Shown: in pieces, positions 1 through 8,203 of the stretch
Layout: the number at the start of each line of letters is the position of its first letter
Position numbering within the stretch: position 1 is the first letter of the stretch
Assembly (NCBI GenBank): GCA_964539135.1
Contig: CAZIFG010000004.1
Location: 45,358-109,357 of the forward strand
Reading direction: 5' to 3'
From: CAZIFG01 sp964539135
GTDB lineage: Bacteria; Margulisbacteria; Marinamargulisbacteria; GCA-2716485; CAZIFG01
Length of the DNA: 64,000 bases
Translations under genes and position numbers: made by a program
Notes under the pieces: generated by a model
The model's input: the letters and a program-made list of their open reading frames with translations, nothing else
The model's database searches: none
Told to the model about the DNA's origin: nothing

Positions 1-1212
1 CCTAGAGATGCGGAGGTGGTCAGTCATCAGCTCATGATGCGTGCAGGGTTGGTCAGAAAAGTGGCCTCGGGTGTTTATACCTTATTGCCTTTAGGTCAAA
101 AAATCATTAAGAAATTTGAAGCCATTGTTCGAAATGAAATGAATAAGGCGGACGCTCAAGAAATTACAATGCCCATGGTTGTACCCTCCGAACTTTGGAA
201 AGAAAGTGGGCGGTGGGATAAATATGGTAAGGAACTGTTGAGGATAACAGACCGTCATGAACATGAATCATGTTTGGGGCCGACACACGAAGAAGTTGTA
301 ACAGATCTCATTCGTCATGAAGTAAAATCCTACAAACAATTGCCTTTAAATCTCTACCAAATTCAAACCAAGTTTAGAGATGAAATTCGACCTAGATTTG
401 GACTCATGAGGGGTCGTGAATTCATCATGAAAGATGCCTATAGTTTTCACGCTACGGTAGAGGATTTAGAACGGGAATATCAGGTCATGATGAAAACCTA
501 TCATGCCATTTTTAAGGCCTGTGGGTTAAACGCCAAAAAAGTAGAAGCAGACAATGGCAGCATGGGAGGCAGTGGCTCTGCCGAGTTTATGATCACCGCA
601 GACACGGGTGAAGATGAGATTTTTTATTGTCAAACCTGTGATTTTGCCGCCAATTATGAGCTCTATGAAGGGAAAGATAAAACAGCAGTAGTCTGTCCCA
701 ATTGTAAGACGCGCTTACTGACTCAAAGAGGCATTGAAGTGGGGCATATTTTTAAATTGGGAACTAGATATTCAGAGTCGATGAATGCCCAGTTTACAGA
801 TGAAGCAGGACAAATACGACCCATGGAAATGGGCTGCTATGGTATAGGCATAGGCAGAACAGTGGCGGCCGCCATTGAGCAAAATCATGATGAGAAGGGC
901 ATTAAATGGCCTAAGGCATTGGCACCTTTTGACGCCGTGATTATCATCAGCACGCTCAAAGATCCGGATATAGTAAAGGCAGCAGAAATGCTTTATACTA
1001 CCTGTAAATCTCACACGATCGATGTTCTATTAGATGATAGAGACAGCTCCTTAGGGGCTAAATTTAAAGATGCAGAACTGATAGGGATTCCCTATCAAAT
1101 TGTGGTAGGCAAAACATGGAAAGAAACAAAGGCCTTTGAGCTTATCAATCGAGTGAATGGTGAAAAACATACAGTTAAGTTAGAGGAACTGATGGGATGT
1201 TTGAGGACATAA
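1..1212 (+). CDS. proS: Prolyl-tRNA synthetase, 5'-truncated by window edge
   Basis: Charges tRNA-Pro with proline in the cytoplasm. The frame is open from base 1 (P-R-D-A-E before V-V-S-H-Q-L), matching the family region shortly after the true N-terminus, so the real start lies upstream. The GTG at 16 is not the start. Class II motifs are visible: FRDEIRPRFGLMRGREF (motif 2) and GCYGIGIGR (motif 3), followed by a C-terminal anticodon-binding domain. Between motifs 2 and 3, bacterial-type ProS normally carries an editing insertion of about 180 residues. Here only a short segment with CQTC and CPNC pairs links GSGSAEFM to RGIEVGHIFKLG, so the cis-editing domain is missing. It is followed one base later by the transglycosylase gene, so the two are probably co-transcribed. 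The family assignment is secure. Confidence 0.95.
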   Translation, partial: PRDAEVVSHQLMMRAGLVRKVASGVYTLLPLGQKIIKKFEAIVRNEMNKADAQEITMPMVVPSELWKESGRWDKYGKELLRITDRHEHESCLGPTHEEVVTDLIRHEVKSYKQLPLNLYQIQTKFRDEIRPRFGLMRGREFIMKDAYSFHATVEDLEREYQVMMKTYHAIFKACGLNAKKVEADNGSMGGSGSAEFMITADTGEDEIFYCQTCDFAANYELYEGKDKTAVVCPNCKTRLLTQRGIEVGHIFKLGTRYSESMNAQFTDEAGQIRPMEMGCYGIGIGRTVAAAIEQNHDEKGIKWPKALAPFDAVIIISTLKDPDIVKAAEMLYTTCKSHTIDVLLDDRDSSLGAKFKDAELIGIPYQIVVGKTWKETKAFELINRVNGEKHTVKLEELMGCLRT

Positions 1213-1213
1213 A

Positions 1214-2017
1214 ATGAGGAAGCTAGGGCAATCTAAAATCGGGGTTTTGGCGTGCGTTCTGCTATGCAGTATGACGCGGTTTTCCTATGGCACGGTTGAA
1301 AAAGAATTTGTGCCTAAATCAATCATTCCAGATATTGAATTGTCTCGAAACATTGACCCTGTATTTGAATATGAGCACCGAGAAAAAGAAGATGTGTTTA
1401 ATAAATTAGATGATCCCCATTTTAACCCCAAAGAAGTAGCGCCTAAAAAAACGGCGGCGAAGTCGGGAGAATATGGGTTTAACAAAGACAATTTTGATGA
1501 GAAGTTAGAGTTTAAAACCATTCTAAATTACATTAAGGACAAGTTTAAGAAAATCAACAATGAAGAAGCCGAAGAAATTTCAGAACATTTGGTCCAGTCT
1601 GGCAAGGAACATGAAATAGATCCAAAATTTGCAGCGGCATTGATCGCCAGAGAGTCGGCTTTTAATAAAAATGCGGTGAGCCGAACTGGCGCAAAAGGCT
1701 TAGGGCAAATTAAAGATTTTAATTTTAAAGGCTTAAAGATTGTAGATCCCTTTAATATTAAAGAAAACGTTGCGGGTACAACTCAATATATCAAAGAAAT
1801 GATGACCAATTGGGAGTCTGTAAAACAGGATACAAAACCCCCTAAGGTGGAAATTGAAAGCGAATTGGATCGTGTGAAGCTAGCCTTAGCCTCCTATTTT
1901 AAAGGATTTGGTGCGGTGAAACGGGAAGGGATGGATCCTGCAAGTAATAAATATGCAGATGATATTTTAAAATATTATAACGACATTGCGTCATACAAAG
2001 AAAAAAGCAGTCTTTAA
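1214..2017 (+). CDS. Secreted lytic transglycosylase (SLT domain)
   Basis: A 267-residue protein with an N-terminal signal sequence: basic MRK, a hydrophobic stretch, then a probable cleavage after about residue 26. A charged linker of about 100 residues follows. The C-terminal half is an SLT/GEWL-type lysozyme fold: FAAALIARESAFNKNAVS contains the catalytic Glu, and GAKGLGQIK is the usual G-A-x-G-L-x-Q motif. It would cleave peptidoglycan glycan strands in the periplasm. The ATG at 1214 starts directly after the proS stop, suggesting translational coupling. The exact family (MltE, Slt or another) cannot be told from sequence, and substrate and partners are unknown. Confidence 0.82.
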   Translation: MRKLGQSKIGVLACVLLCSMTRFSYGTVEKEFVPKSIIPDIELSRNIDPVFEYEHREKEDVFNKLDDPHFNPKEVAPKKTAAKSGEYGFNKDNFDEKLEFKTILNYIKDKFKKINNEEAEEISEHLVQSGKEHEIDPKFAAALIARESAFNKNAVSRTGAKGLGQIKDFNFKGLKIVDPFNIKENVAGTTQYIKEMMTNWESVKQDTKPPKVEIESELDRVKLALASYFKGFGAVKREGMDPASNKYADDILKYYNDIASYKEKSSL

Positions 2018-2068
2018 ACACAGATAAAAAAAGTAAATGACTCTTGCGGCATTTTTTGTTTGCCTGTA

Positions 2069-2080
2069 GACTGTACAGTC
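2069..2080. promoter_or_regulatory. Perfect 12-bp palindrome in the probable rpsA promoter
   Basis: GACTGTACAGTC is a perfect inverted repeat with no spacer. It sits between a -35-like TTGTTT (2056-2061) and a -10-like CAAAAT (2080-2085), spaced 18 bp, upstream of rpsA. This is where a repressor site would block RNA polymerase. The regulator is unknown and the promoter assignment is tentative. Confidence 0.35.
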
Positions 2081-2124
2081 AAAATACATATGAGACTTAT
2101 TGTATCTTATAAGGAGGCGTGACC

Positions 2125-3516
2125 ATGTCAGAAGGCACCAAGATAGGGGAATACAAAGAAAATGCTGAGTTTAACGCAGCAGTAACATTAAAACCAGAGA
2201 CAGAAGGACTCAAAGCAACAAAGTTGGGAGAGCTTTCTGAATTTGAAAAAGGACTTCAAGAAGAAGACAATAACCCTAAAGGTAATGCCAACGAGAGACA
2301 GTCGAATGCAACGCCCCTTAAACTAGGGAAAGAGAAAAACGGGTCAGAAGATTTATCGTTTGAACAAGCCATGTCAGGGGGGCTTGCAGAATTTGAAGAG
2401 GATGAAATTGTAGAAGGAACAGTCCGAAGCATTGAAAAAGGCGGCGTTCTAATTGACATCAATTACAAATCCGACGGGTTTATTCTCAATAGCGAACTTT
2501 TAGATGACGAGGTTCTAAAACCTGGCGATAAGGTAAAAGTTCTGATTGAAAAATTAGAAACAAAAGAAGGCTATACCATTCTATCCAGAAAAAAAGCCAT
2601 TGTAGAAGAAGCGTGGAATGAGCTTGTAGAGTGCAACAGATCCAAACAAACAGTGGCCATTAAAGTGGTTGGAAAAGTTCAAGGTGGATTGGTATCCGTT
2701 TACAAAGGCATTAAAGGATTTATTCCGGCGTCTCAAGCCTTGAAAGCAGAGTCCGATAAATTAGATGATTTCCTAGGACAAACCCTTCAAGTGGCGGTTC
2801 TCCAAGTAGATAGACGCAGACGAAAAGTGATTTTTTCTCATAAAATTGCCCAAAGCAAATTAAGCCGGCAAAATGCAGAAAAAACATTGGATTCATTAGA
2901 AATTGGCGAAACAAGAACGGGTAAAGTCACCAGCGTTAAAGATTTTGGGGTGTTTGTAGATATTGGGGGCCTTGAAGGATTGGTTCACATTTCAGAGTTG
3001 TCATGGTCCAGAGTGAATCATCCCTCTGAGTATGTATCGCCTGGGGATGAAGTCAAAGTCTTTATTTTAGGGATTGATAAAGAAAACTCTAAAATTTCAT
3101 TGGGCATGAAACAGCTGGAAGCCGATCCTTGGGTGAATGTATCTAATAAATACAAAGTAGGTCAATTGATTGAAGGCGAGATTACCAGGACCGCTGCCTT
3201 TGGCGCCTTTATTAAAATTGAGCAAAATTTAGAGGGACTCATTCATATTTCTGAACTTGCCAATGAGCATGTTGAAAAAGTAGAAGATGTTGTGAAGCCC
3301 AAACAAATTGTAACCGCGAGAATTATTAAATTGATTCCTGAGGAGCAAAAAATTGGCTTAAGCTTAAAGAGCAAACCAGAAGAAAAAGTGGTAGAGGCTC
3401 AACCTGCGCCTAAAAAGAAGTCCAACAGCAACATTATTGCGGAAGTGGGCGAAGATTCAAAACCAAACGGGATTAATATCAATTTCACACAGGTAGAAAG
3501 CGTAACTGCCAATTAA
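2125..3516 (+). CDS. rpsA: Ribosomal protein S1, four-S1-domain form
   Basis: mRNA-binding protein of the 30S subunit. The start is ATG 2125 because a strong Shine-Dalgarno AAGGAGG (2111-2117) ends 7 nt before it; the in-frame GTG at 2119 is too close. The 463-residue product has an acidic, low-complexity N-terminus (about 1-90), then four S1 folds at about 92-158, 175-242, 260-330 and 343-416. The third and fourth are the best conserved (GLVHISELSW, GLIHISELAN). A lysine-rich tail follows. Proteobacterial S1 usually has six domains, so four domains plus the N-terminal extension is atypical for that phylum. trpB follows 15 bp downstream, so ribosomal and tryptophan genes may share a transcript. 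RpsA is most likely; a general S1-domain RNA-binding protein is the alternative. Confidence 0.88.
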   Translation: MSEGTKIGEYKENAEFNAAVTLKPETEGLKATKLGELSEFEKGLQEEDNNPKGNANERQSNATPLKLGKEKNGSEDLSFEQAMSGGLAEFEEDEIVEGTVRSIEKGGVLIDINYKSDGFILNSELLDDEVLKPGDKVKVLIEKLETKEGYTILSRKKAIVEEAWNELVECNRSKQTVAIKVVGKVQGGLVSVYKGIKGFIPASQALKAESDKLDDFLGQTLQVAVLQVDRRRRKVIFSHKIAQSKLSRQNAEKTLDSLEIGETRTGKVTSVKDFGVFVDIGGLEGLVHISELSWSRVNHPSEYVSPGDEVKVFILGIDKENSKISLGMKQLEADPWVNVSNKYKVGQLIEGEITRTAAFGAFIKIEQNLEGLIHISELANEHVEKVEDVVKPKQIVTARIIKLIPEEQKIGLSLKSKPEEKVVEAQPAPKKKSNSNIIAEVGEDSKPNGININFTQVESVTAN

Positions 3517-3531
3517 TTAAAGCGACACGAT

Positions 3532-4707
3532 ATGAATAAAAAGGGTTTTTTCGGGGAGTATGGGGGGCAATACGTCCCCGATACTCTTTTTCCCGCTTTA
3601 GAGCAGCTTGAACACGAATATAACGCCATTAAAAGTGATTCAGACTTTCAGTCTGAGTTAAATCTTCTTTTAAAAGACTATGTAGGCCGTCCCAGTCCCT
3701 TATATTTAGCAAAAAATTTATCTTCAGTTTGTGGGGCAAAAGTGTACCTCAAACGAGAAGATTTAAACCACACTGGGGCGCATAAAATCAACAATACTTT
3801 GGGCCAAATTCTCCTGGCAAAGCGCATGGGGAAAACCCGCATTATCGCGGAAACAGGCGCCGGACAGCATGGGGTAGCCACTGCAACGGTTTGTGCCTTG
3901 ATGCAACTGAAATGCGTCATTTTCATGGGCTCAGAAGACATCAAGCGTCAGGCCTTAAATGTGTATAGAATGCAGCTTTTAGGCGCAGAAGTAAGGTCTG
4001 TAACCTCAGGATCTCAAACCTTAAAAGATGCAACTACAGAAGCCATTCGAGATTGGATGAGCAGTGTCGAATCCACCCATTATATTATTGGGTCTGTTTT
4101 AGGGCCACATCCCTACCCCACACTTGTAAGGGATTTTCAACGCATAATCGGCGATGAGGCTAAGGCTCAAATTCTAGAAAAGGAAGGGCGTTTACCCACG
4201 CATGTCATCGCTTGTGTCGGCGGTGGATCCAATGCCATGGGCATTTTTTATCCTTTCGTAGACGATAAATCGGTGACGTTTATAGCGGCAGAAGCCGGGG
4301 GTATAAGTTTAAAGGCAGGCGAGCACGCGGCCAGTTTAACGAAAGGGCGTCCCGGTGTCTTACATGGGTCCATGAATTACCTCATTCAAGACGATAAAGG
4401 GCAAGTGGGGCAAGTCCATTCGATTTCTGCAGGACTGGATTACCCAGGTGTTAGCCCAGAACTCAGCCATTGGAAAGATTTAAATCGTTTGGAAACAGAA
4501 GCCATTTCCGATCAAGATGCCTTTTTAGCCTGTAAATGGGTGGCCCAAACGGAAGGCATTATTCCGGCTTTAGAAACATCCCATGCCTTTGCGGCCCTCA
4601 AAAAGAGAGCGTGGAACACGGACGATATCATCATTGTAAATGTATCGGGCCGTGGGGATAAAGACATGGAAACCATTCGAAACAAGGAAAACGAATGGGC
4701 ATCTTAA
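3532..4707 (+). CDS. trpB: Tryptophan synthase beta subunit
   Basis: PLP enzyme that condenses indole with L-serine to give L-tryptophan; cytoplasmic alpha2beta2 complex with TrpA. At 391 residues it has the normal length. N-terminal GEYGGQYVP, the PLP lysine in HTGAHKIN (Lys85), ETGAGQHG and the phosphate-binding CVGGGSNAMG are all present. The glycine-rich and TrpA-interface regions appear intact, so it should be active. Its end overlaps trpA by 13 bp. No other trp genes are in the window. Confidence 0.97.
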   Translation: MNKKGFFGEYGGQYVPDTLFPALEQLEHEYNAIKSDSDFQSELNLLLKDYVGRPSPLYLAKNLSSVCGAKVYLKREDLNHTGAHKINNTLGQILLAKRMGKTRIIAETGAGQHGVATATVCALMQLKCVIFMGSEDIKRQALNVYRMQLLGAEVRSVTSGSQTLKDATTEAIRDWMSSVESTHYIIGSVLGPHPYPTLVRDFQRIIGDEAKAQILEKEGRLPTHVIACVGGGSNAMGIFYPFVDDKSVTFIAAEAGGISLKAGEHAASLTKGRPGVLHGSMNYLIQDDKGQVGQVHSISAGLDYPGVSPELSHWKDLNRLETEAISDQDAFLACKWVAQTEGIIPALETSHAFAALKKRAWNTDDIIIVNVSGRGDKDMETIRNKENEWAS

Positions 4708-5480
4708 CATTAGAGGCTGTTTTAAAGAAAGGCAATAACCTTATTCCGTATTATACCTTTGGGGACCCCAGTGTGGCGTCTACAGAAGCCATCATTCGAG
4801 AAAGCATTCAGAATGGGGCCGATGTCATTGAATTGGGCATTCCCTTTTCAGATCCCATTGCCGATGGCCCTGTGATTCAGGCCTCTCATCAGAGAGCGCT
4901 TAATAGTGGAGAATCCGTTTCGCTGGCGGCCGCCTTAGCACTCGTCCAAAAAATAAAAGCAGCATTTCAAACCCCTTTGATCCTGATGTCCGATGTTAAC
5001 TTGGTGTATCAATTTGGCATCGATTCATTTTTTAAAGCGGCCAAAGAACATCAGTTAGATGGCATTATTATTCCGAATTTAAATGTAGAAGCAAGCGATG
5101 CCTATCAAAAGGCAGCAGCTGAAAACGACATTGCCTTGATTTTATTGGTATCGCCCTTGTGCCTAGAAACCCGCATGCAAAAAATTGTAAAGGCAAGCAC
5201 AGGGTTTGTGTATTTAATGGGCTCTGTAGGAACCACAGGAGAACGGCATAGCGTGTCCAGTGCCTTGCCAGACTTAGCTCAAAAGATACGTGAAATCAAA
5301 GACATTCCGGTGGTCGTGGGTTTTGGCATCAGTCAACCCGATCAGTTAAAAGAAGTGTGTTCTTTCGCGAATGGCGGCATTGTGGGCAGCCATTTGGTTA
5401 AAGAGGTGGCGACAGCACAAGGCAGTATTGCGGAACTTGCGGCCAAAATAGGGGCCAGAATCAAGGCCTTTAAGTCATGA
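4695..5480 (+). CDS. trpA: Tryptophan synthase alpha subunit
   Basis: Cleaves indole-3-glycerol phosphate to indole and glyceraldehyde-3-phosphate and channels indole to TrpB. The 261-residue TIM barrel keeps both catalytic acids: Glu46 in ADVIELGIPFSDP and Asp57 in PIADGP (equivalent to Glu49 and Asp60 of the enteric enzyme). The phosphate-binding GFGIS and GGIVGSHLV motifs are near the C-terminus. The ATG lies inside the trpB 3' end, and the stop overlaps the ispD start by 4 bp (ATGA), so trpB-trpA-ispD look translationally coupled. Confidence 0.96.
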   Translation: MGILTLEAVLKKGNNLIPYYTFGDPSVASTEAIIRESIQNGADVIELGIPFSDPIADGPVIQASHQRALNSGESVSLAAALALVQKIKAAFQTPLILMSDVNLVYQFGIDSFFKAAKEHQLDGIIIPNLNVEASDAYQKAAAENDIALILLVSPLCLETRMQKIVKASTGFVYLMGSVGTTGERHSVSSALPDLAQKIREIKDIPVVVGFGISQPDQLKEVCSFANGGIVGSHLVKEVATAQGSIAELAAKIGARIKAFKS

Positions 5481-6115
5481 TTTCTTTAATTGTGACGGCC
5501 GCCGGAAAAGGCACGCGATTTGGAAACCCTGAAGGAAAACTCTTTGTCAGTTATAAGGGAAAGCCTCTATTGCAGCATACTCTAGAGGCCTTTAAAGACA
5601 TCCCCGACATTTCGGAGTGCCTCATTACAGGATATGCAGGACAGATTCAGGCTATTCAAGATCTCTTAACGCAGATGCAATTGCCAATCCCTACGCAGGT
5701 CATCGAAGGGGGAGAGTTGCGTGCCCAGTCTGTCCACAATGCAGTTAAACGCGCAACGCAGAATTGGGTACTTATTCATGATGGTGCGAGGCCCTTTGTG
5801 TCTGAACAGGTGATTCATAGGGTCTTAGCGGCTAAAGACACGGCAAAAGGGGTGATCCCCGGCATTCCAGAAACCGATACCATCAAATGGGTCAAAGACG
5901 GAGTTGTAGAGGCCAGTTTGGATCGCAGTCAGGTGATGCGTATTCAAACGCCTCAGCTATTTGAGACCGCCACGCTTTTAGCGGGGTATGAAATAGACGG
6001 CTGGGAAGCCATGACAGATGAATCCATGAGTTTAGAAGAACTAGAAGTTCCTGTAAAAGTCGTCCTTGGAGACGCTAAAAACATCAAGGTTACATACCCT
6101 GAAGATTTAACCTAA
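5477..6115 (+). CDS. ispD: 2-C-methyl-D-erythritol 4-phosphate cytidylyltransferase
   Basis: Third step of the non-mevalonate isoprenoid pathway: transfers CMP to methylerythritol phosphate. The 212-residue product has the nucleotide-binding AAGKGTRFG motif with a downstream Lys (PEGKLF), HDGARPFV and the C-terminal NIKVTYPEDL motif. It ends about 10 residues sooner than many homologues, but all catalytic motifs are present. Pathway partners dxr (33496-34659) and uppS (35426-36166) are in the same window. The stop TAA (6113-6115) lies at the edge of the short inverted-repeat element. The pre-insertion sequence, rebuilt by removing the element, has the same stop, so the insertion did not cut the gene. 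Confidence 0.94.
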   Translation: MISLIVTAAGKGTRFGNPEGKLFVSYKGKPLLQHTLEAFKDIPDISECLITGYAGQIQAIQDLLTQMQLPIPTQVIEGGELRAQSVHNAVKRATQNWVLIHDGARPFVSEQVIHRVLAAKDTAKGVIPGIPETDTIKWVKDGVVEASLDRSQVMRIQTPQLFETATLLAGYEIDGWEAMTDESMSLEELEVPVKVVLGDAKNIKVTYPEDLT

Positions 6116-6118
6116 TTT

Positions 6119-6259
6119 GGGACTGTTGTGAAATGCCCACGTTTGGATCATATGTAAGGTATTCCGAGTTCGAAAGCCCGGAGTTTATTGTAATAAATGA
6201 GGACTTGAGGACGAGGATAACACAGCAGATGACCAAAATAGGCGTTTTGCAACAGTCCC
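6119..6259 (+). mobile_element. MITE-like element, copy A
   Basis: A 141-bp non-coding element. The left end GGGACTGTTGTGAAATGCC and the right end GGCGTTTTGCAACAGTCCC are near-perfect inverted repeats. It is flanked by direct repeats AATTT (6114-6118 and 6260-6264), consistent with a 5-bp target-site duplication. The interior shares long blocks with copies near 19932, 43594 and 56519, including GAGGACTTGAGGACGAGGAT and CACAGCAGATG. No transposase ORF is present, so it would need an enzyme in trans. Confidence 0.85.
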
Positions 6260-6329
6260 AATTTAGGAAAGTAAGCGTTCAAAAATAACGATATTCCTCA
6301 TAATCCCTCATAATAAGGACGGCTAAACC

Positions 6330-6914
6330 ATGTCATATCATAAAAAAATGATTGCAGCGAGAAAATCTACAAAATACAATGCCTTTATGACAACTTTTTG
6401 TCAGGCCATAGGCATAAAAACAGAAAAGGCTAAAGGCGATTTGCATGACAATTTATCGATAGTGGTACAGATTATGCTAAAAGTACCGGAGTACACAGGG
6501 GCTTCCGAGCGTGTCAAAAGATTATTAACGCCTGGGAATCTGGATGTCAGTCTGGAGTCAGAGCGCATTGATATGAAATGGCTGGCAGGAAGATGGGTAA
6601 AACAGGATGGCATGAACTTAAAAAACGTATCGGATCATCTCCAAAATAATTTTGAAATTGTAATGTGGGCATTAGATCAAAATCCCAAAAGTTTTCAGTA
6701 TGCATCTCAACGTTTGAGGGATTCAGGCAATGTAGCCAGTAAAGCCGTTCGTTTAGATGGCCTAAATTTAAAATGGGTGGGCGAATACTGTAAAAAAAGT
6801 GAGCACATTATTGTAGCGGCACTCCAGCAAAATCCAGAAAGTAAGGCCTTCATTTTAGAAGAGATGAAAAAAAATAAAACAGTTAAAGAGGCGCTAAAGA
6901 GGTTAATTAGTTAA
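6330..6914 (+). CDS. DUF4116-repeat protein
   Basis: A 194-residue protein with no signal peptide or membrane segment. From about residue 90 to 175 it carries the pattern of DUF4116 repeats: alternating short helices with N-N-F-E-I-V-M-W-A-L-D-Q-N-P-K-S-F-Q-Y-A-S and later H-I-I-V-A-A-L-Q-Q-N-P-E-S. The N-terminal third (1-85) is not recognised. DUF4116 proteins are commonest in protist-associated bacteria and large DNA viruses; their role is unknown and a secreted host-directed role is only inferred. The gene sits just downstream of inverted-repeat element A, and its last 12 bp overlap the convergent rpoN 3' end. A possible Shine-Dalgarno AAGGA lies upstream. Confidence 0.7.
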   Translation: MSYHKKMIAARKSTKYNAFMTTFCQAIGIKTEKAKGDLHDNLSIVVQIMLKVPEYTGASERVKRLLTPGNLDVSLESERIDMKWLAGRWVKQDGMNLKNVSDHLQNNFEIVMWALDQNPKSFQYASQRLRDSGNVASKAVRLDGLNLKWVGEYCKKSEHIIVAALQQNPESKAFILEEMKKNKTVKEALKRLIS

Positions 6915-8198
6915 AGCATGCTTTCTATACTTACACACTGTCCGTCTGGCAATGGGAATACCCAGGTCCTGAAGTTTTTGGGCGAGTTGGGCGTCACTAT
7001 CCTGAGGAAATTGGGCTGCAAGTTCCTGAACATAACGGGTAAAAACAGCCTGGGTATGCCCAAAATAATTTCGAGGACATAAGGCACTGAGTGGCAAAAC
7101 GCCAAAGGGCGTGCGAATATATTTGGCATGCACCAAACGCGAAATCGTAGAGGCTGAGACCTCCAGGTCAGCAGCGATGTCTTTCTGTAAAAGAGGCACT
7201 AAAAAATCGGGCCCTTTAGATAAAAACAAGGTCTGTTTAGCGGCCAAATAGTGGCCAAAGCGTTCCAATAAAGCCCCTCGTTTTTGAAGCGTTTCTATCC
7301 AAAGTTGAGCCTTATCCTGTTGAGCACGTAAAAAAGTGCGAGCGGCTTCATCCAAAGCGGGATCCTTCAGAATAGCCTCGTAATCGGAAGACAGTTTAAT
7401 CTGTGGGCCCTGAGACACTTCCAAACATCGAATTTTGGGCTGGTTGCCCTCAACATAAACCTCAAAAGAAGGCGTAATCGGTGTGGCGGTCGCAGCAGAC
7501 GAAAAGGCAGCTCCGGGGTAAGGGGTCAGATTTTCTTTTAAATAGAGTAGGAGGCCCTCAACGGCTTCTTCAGATAAGCCATAATCTGATTCAAAAAGCG
7601 TAAAATTTTCAGCAGCCAAGGCCTCCAAATCATCTCGAACAACGTCTGTTAAGAGGGCTTTAAATTCAGGATCTTGATGCTCATGTCTGTCAATTTGAAG
7701 CAAGAGACATTCTTTTAAGGTTCTAGCGCCTACCCCTTCAGGTTCCAAGCTTTGAACAATCGTTAAATAATCGCCAATCTTTCGAGGGGAAATCTTAAAT
7801 TTCTCGGCTAAAGCGTCTCGAATCGCAGGATAATCGGGTAAATAGCCTCTAGAGTCCAGATGCTCAATGAGGGTCGTGCAACAGGCATATGCAGTTGCCT
7901 CCAAAGAGAGGAGATTCAGTTGCGCCATTAAATGGTCATAAAGAGAGACCGTCTGCACGTCTTCAGCAAGCGCGGCAACATCTGCAGAAGATGGGGATGA
8001 AGTTAAAGAAGCGGAAGAGAGTGTGGCAGGTAAAAACGGCCGCTCCAGTTCTAAAAAAACATTATCAGAAACAAGATCTTCGATGTCATGAATCAATTGG
8101 CCATAGGGAAGCTGTAGGGTTTTGAGTGCCTGAATAAGCTTGGGGCTGAGCCGCTGTTTCAAAGAAAGGGTTTGTGTCGGGGTAAGGTGAAGGTTCAT
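6903..8198 (-). CDS. rpoN: RNA polymerase sigma-54 factor
   Basis: Alternative sigma factor recognising -24/-12 promoters and needing an AAA+ activator. The 431-residue product begins with the activator-interacting Q/L-rich region (LTPTQTLSLKQRLSPKLIQALK, region I). An acidic/alanine-rich region II, a core-binding domain and a helix-turn-helix (DLEVSASTISRLVHAKYI) follow. The C-terminal RpoN box reads ARRTVCKYRK, one change from the usual ARRTVAKYRE. It starts 5 bp after the tsaD stop, so the two are co-transcribed. No enhancer-binding activator gene is seen in the window. Confidence 0.95.
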   Translation of the reverse strand: MNLHLTPTQTLSLKQRLSPKLIQALKTLQLPYGQLIHDIEDLVSDNVFLELERPFLPATLSSASLTSSPSSADVAALAEDVQTVSLYDHLMAQLNLLSLEATAYACCTTLIEHLDSRGYLPDYPAIRDALAEKFKISPRKIGDYLTIVQSLEPEGVGARTLKECLLLQIDRHEHQDPEFKALLTDVVRDDLEALAAENFTLFESDYGLSEEAVEGLLLYLKENLTPYPGAAFSSAATATPITPSFEVYVEGNQPKIRCLEVSQGPQIKLSSDYEAILKDPALDEAARTFLRAQQDKAQLWIETLQKRGALLERFGHYLAAKQTLFLSKGPDFLVPLLQKDIAADLEVSASTISRLVHAKYIRTPFGVLPLSALCPRNYFGHTQAVFTRYVQELAAQFPQDSDAQLAQKLQDLGIPIARRTVCKYRKHALTN

Positions 8199-8203
8199 CC
8201 CAT

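Noticed and set aside
2119..2124. GTG 2119 as the rpsA start
   Set aside because: Only one base separates it from the AAGGAGG box; ATG 2125 has the right 7-nt spacing.
6113..6118. Element A truncating ispD
   Set aside because: Removing the element and one AATTT copy leaves the same TAA stop, so the gene end is original.
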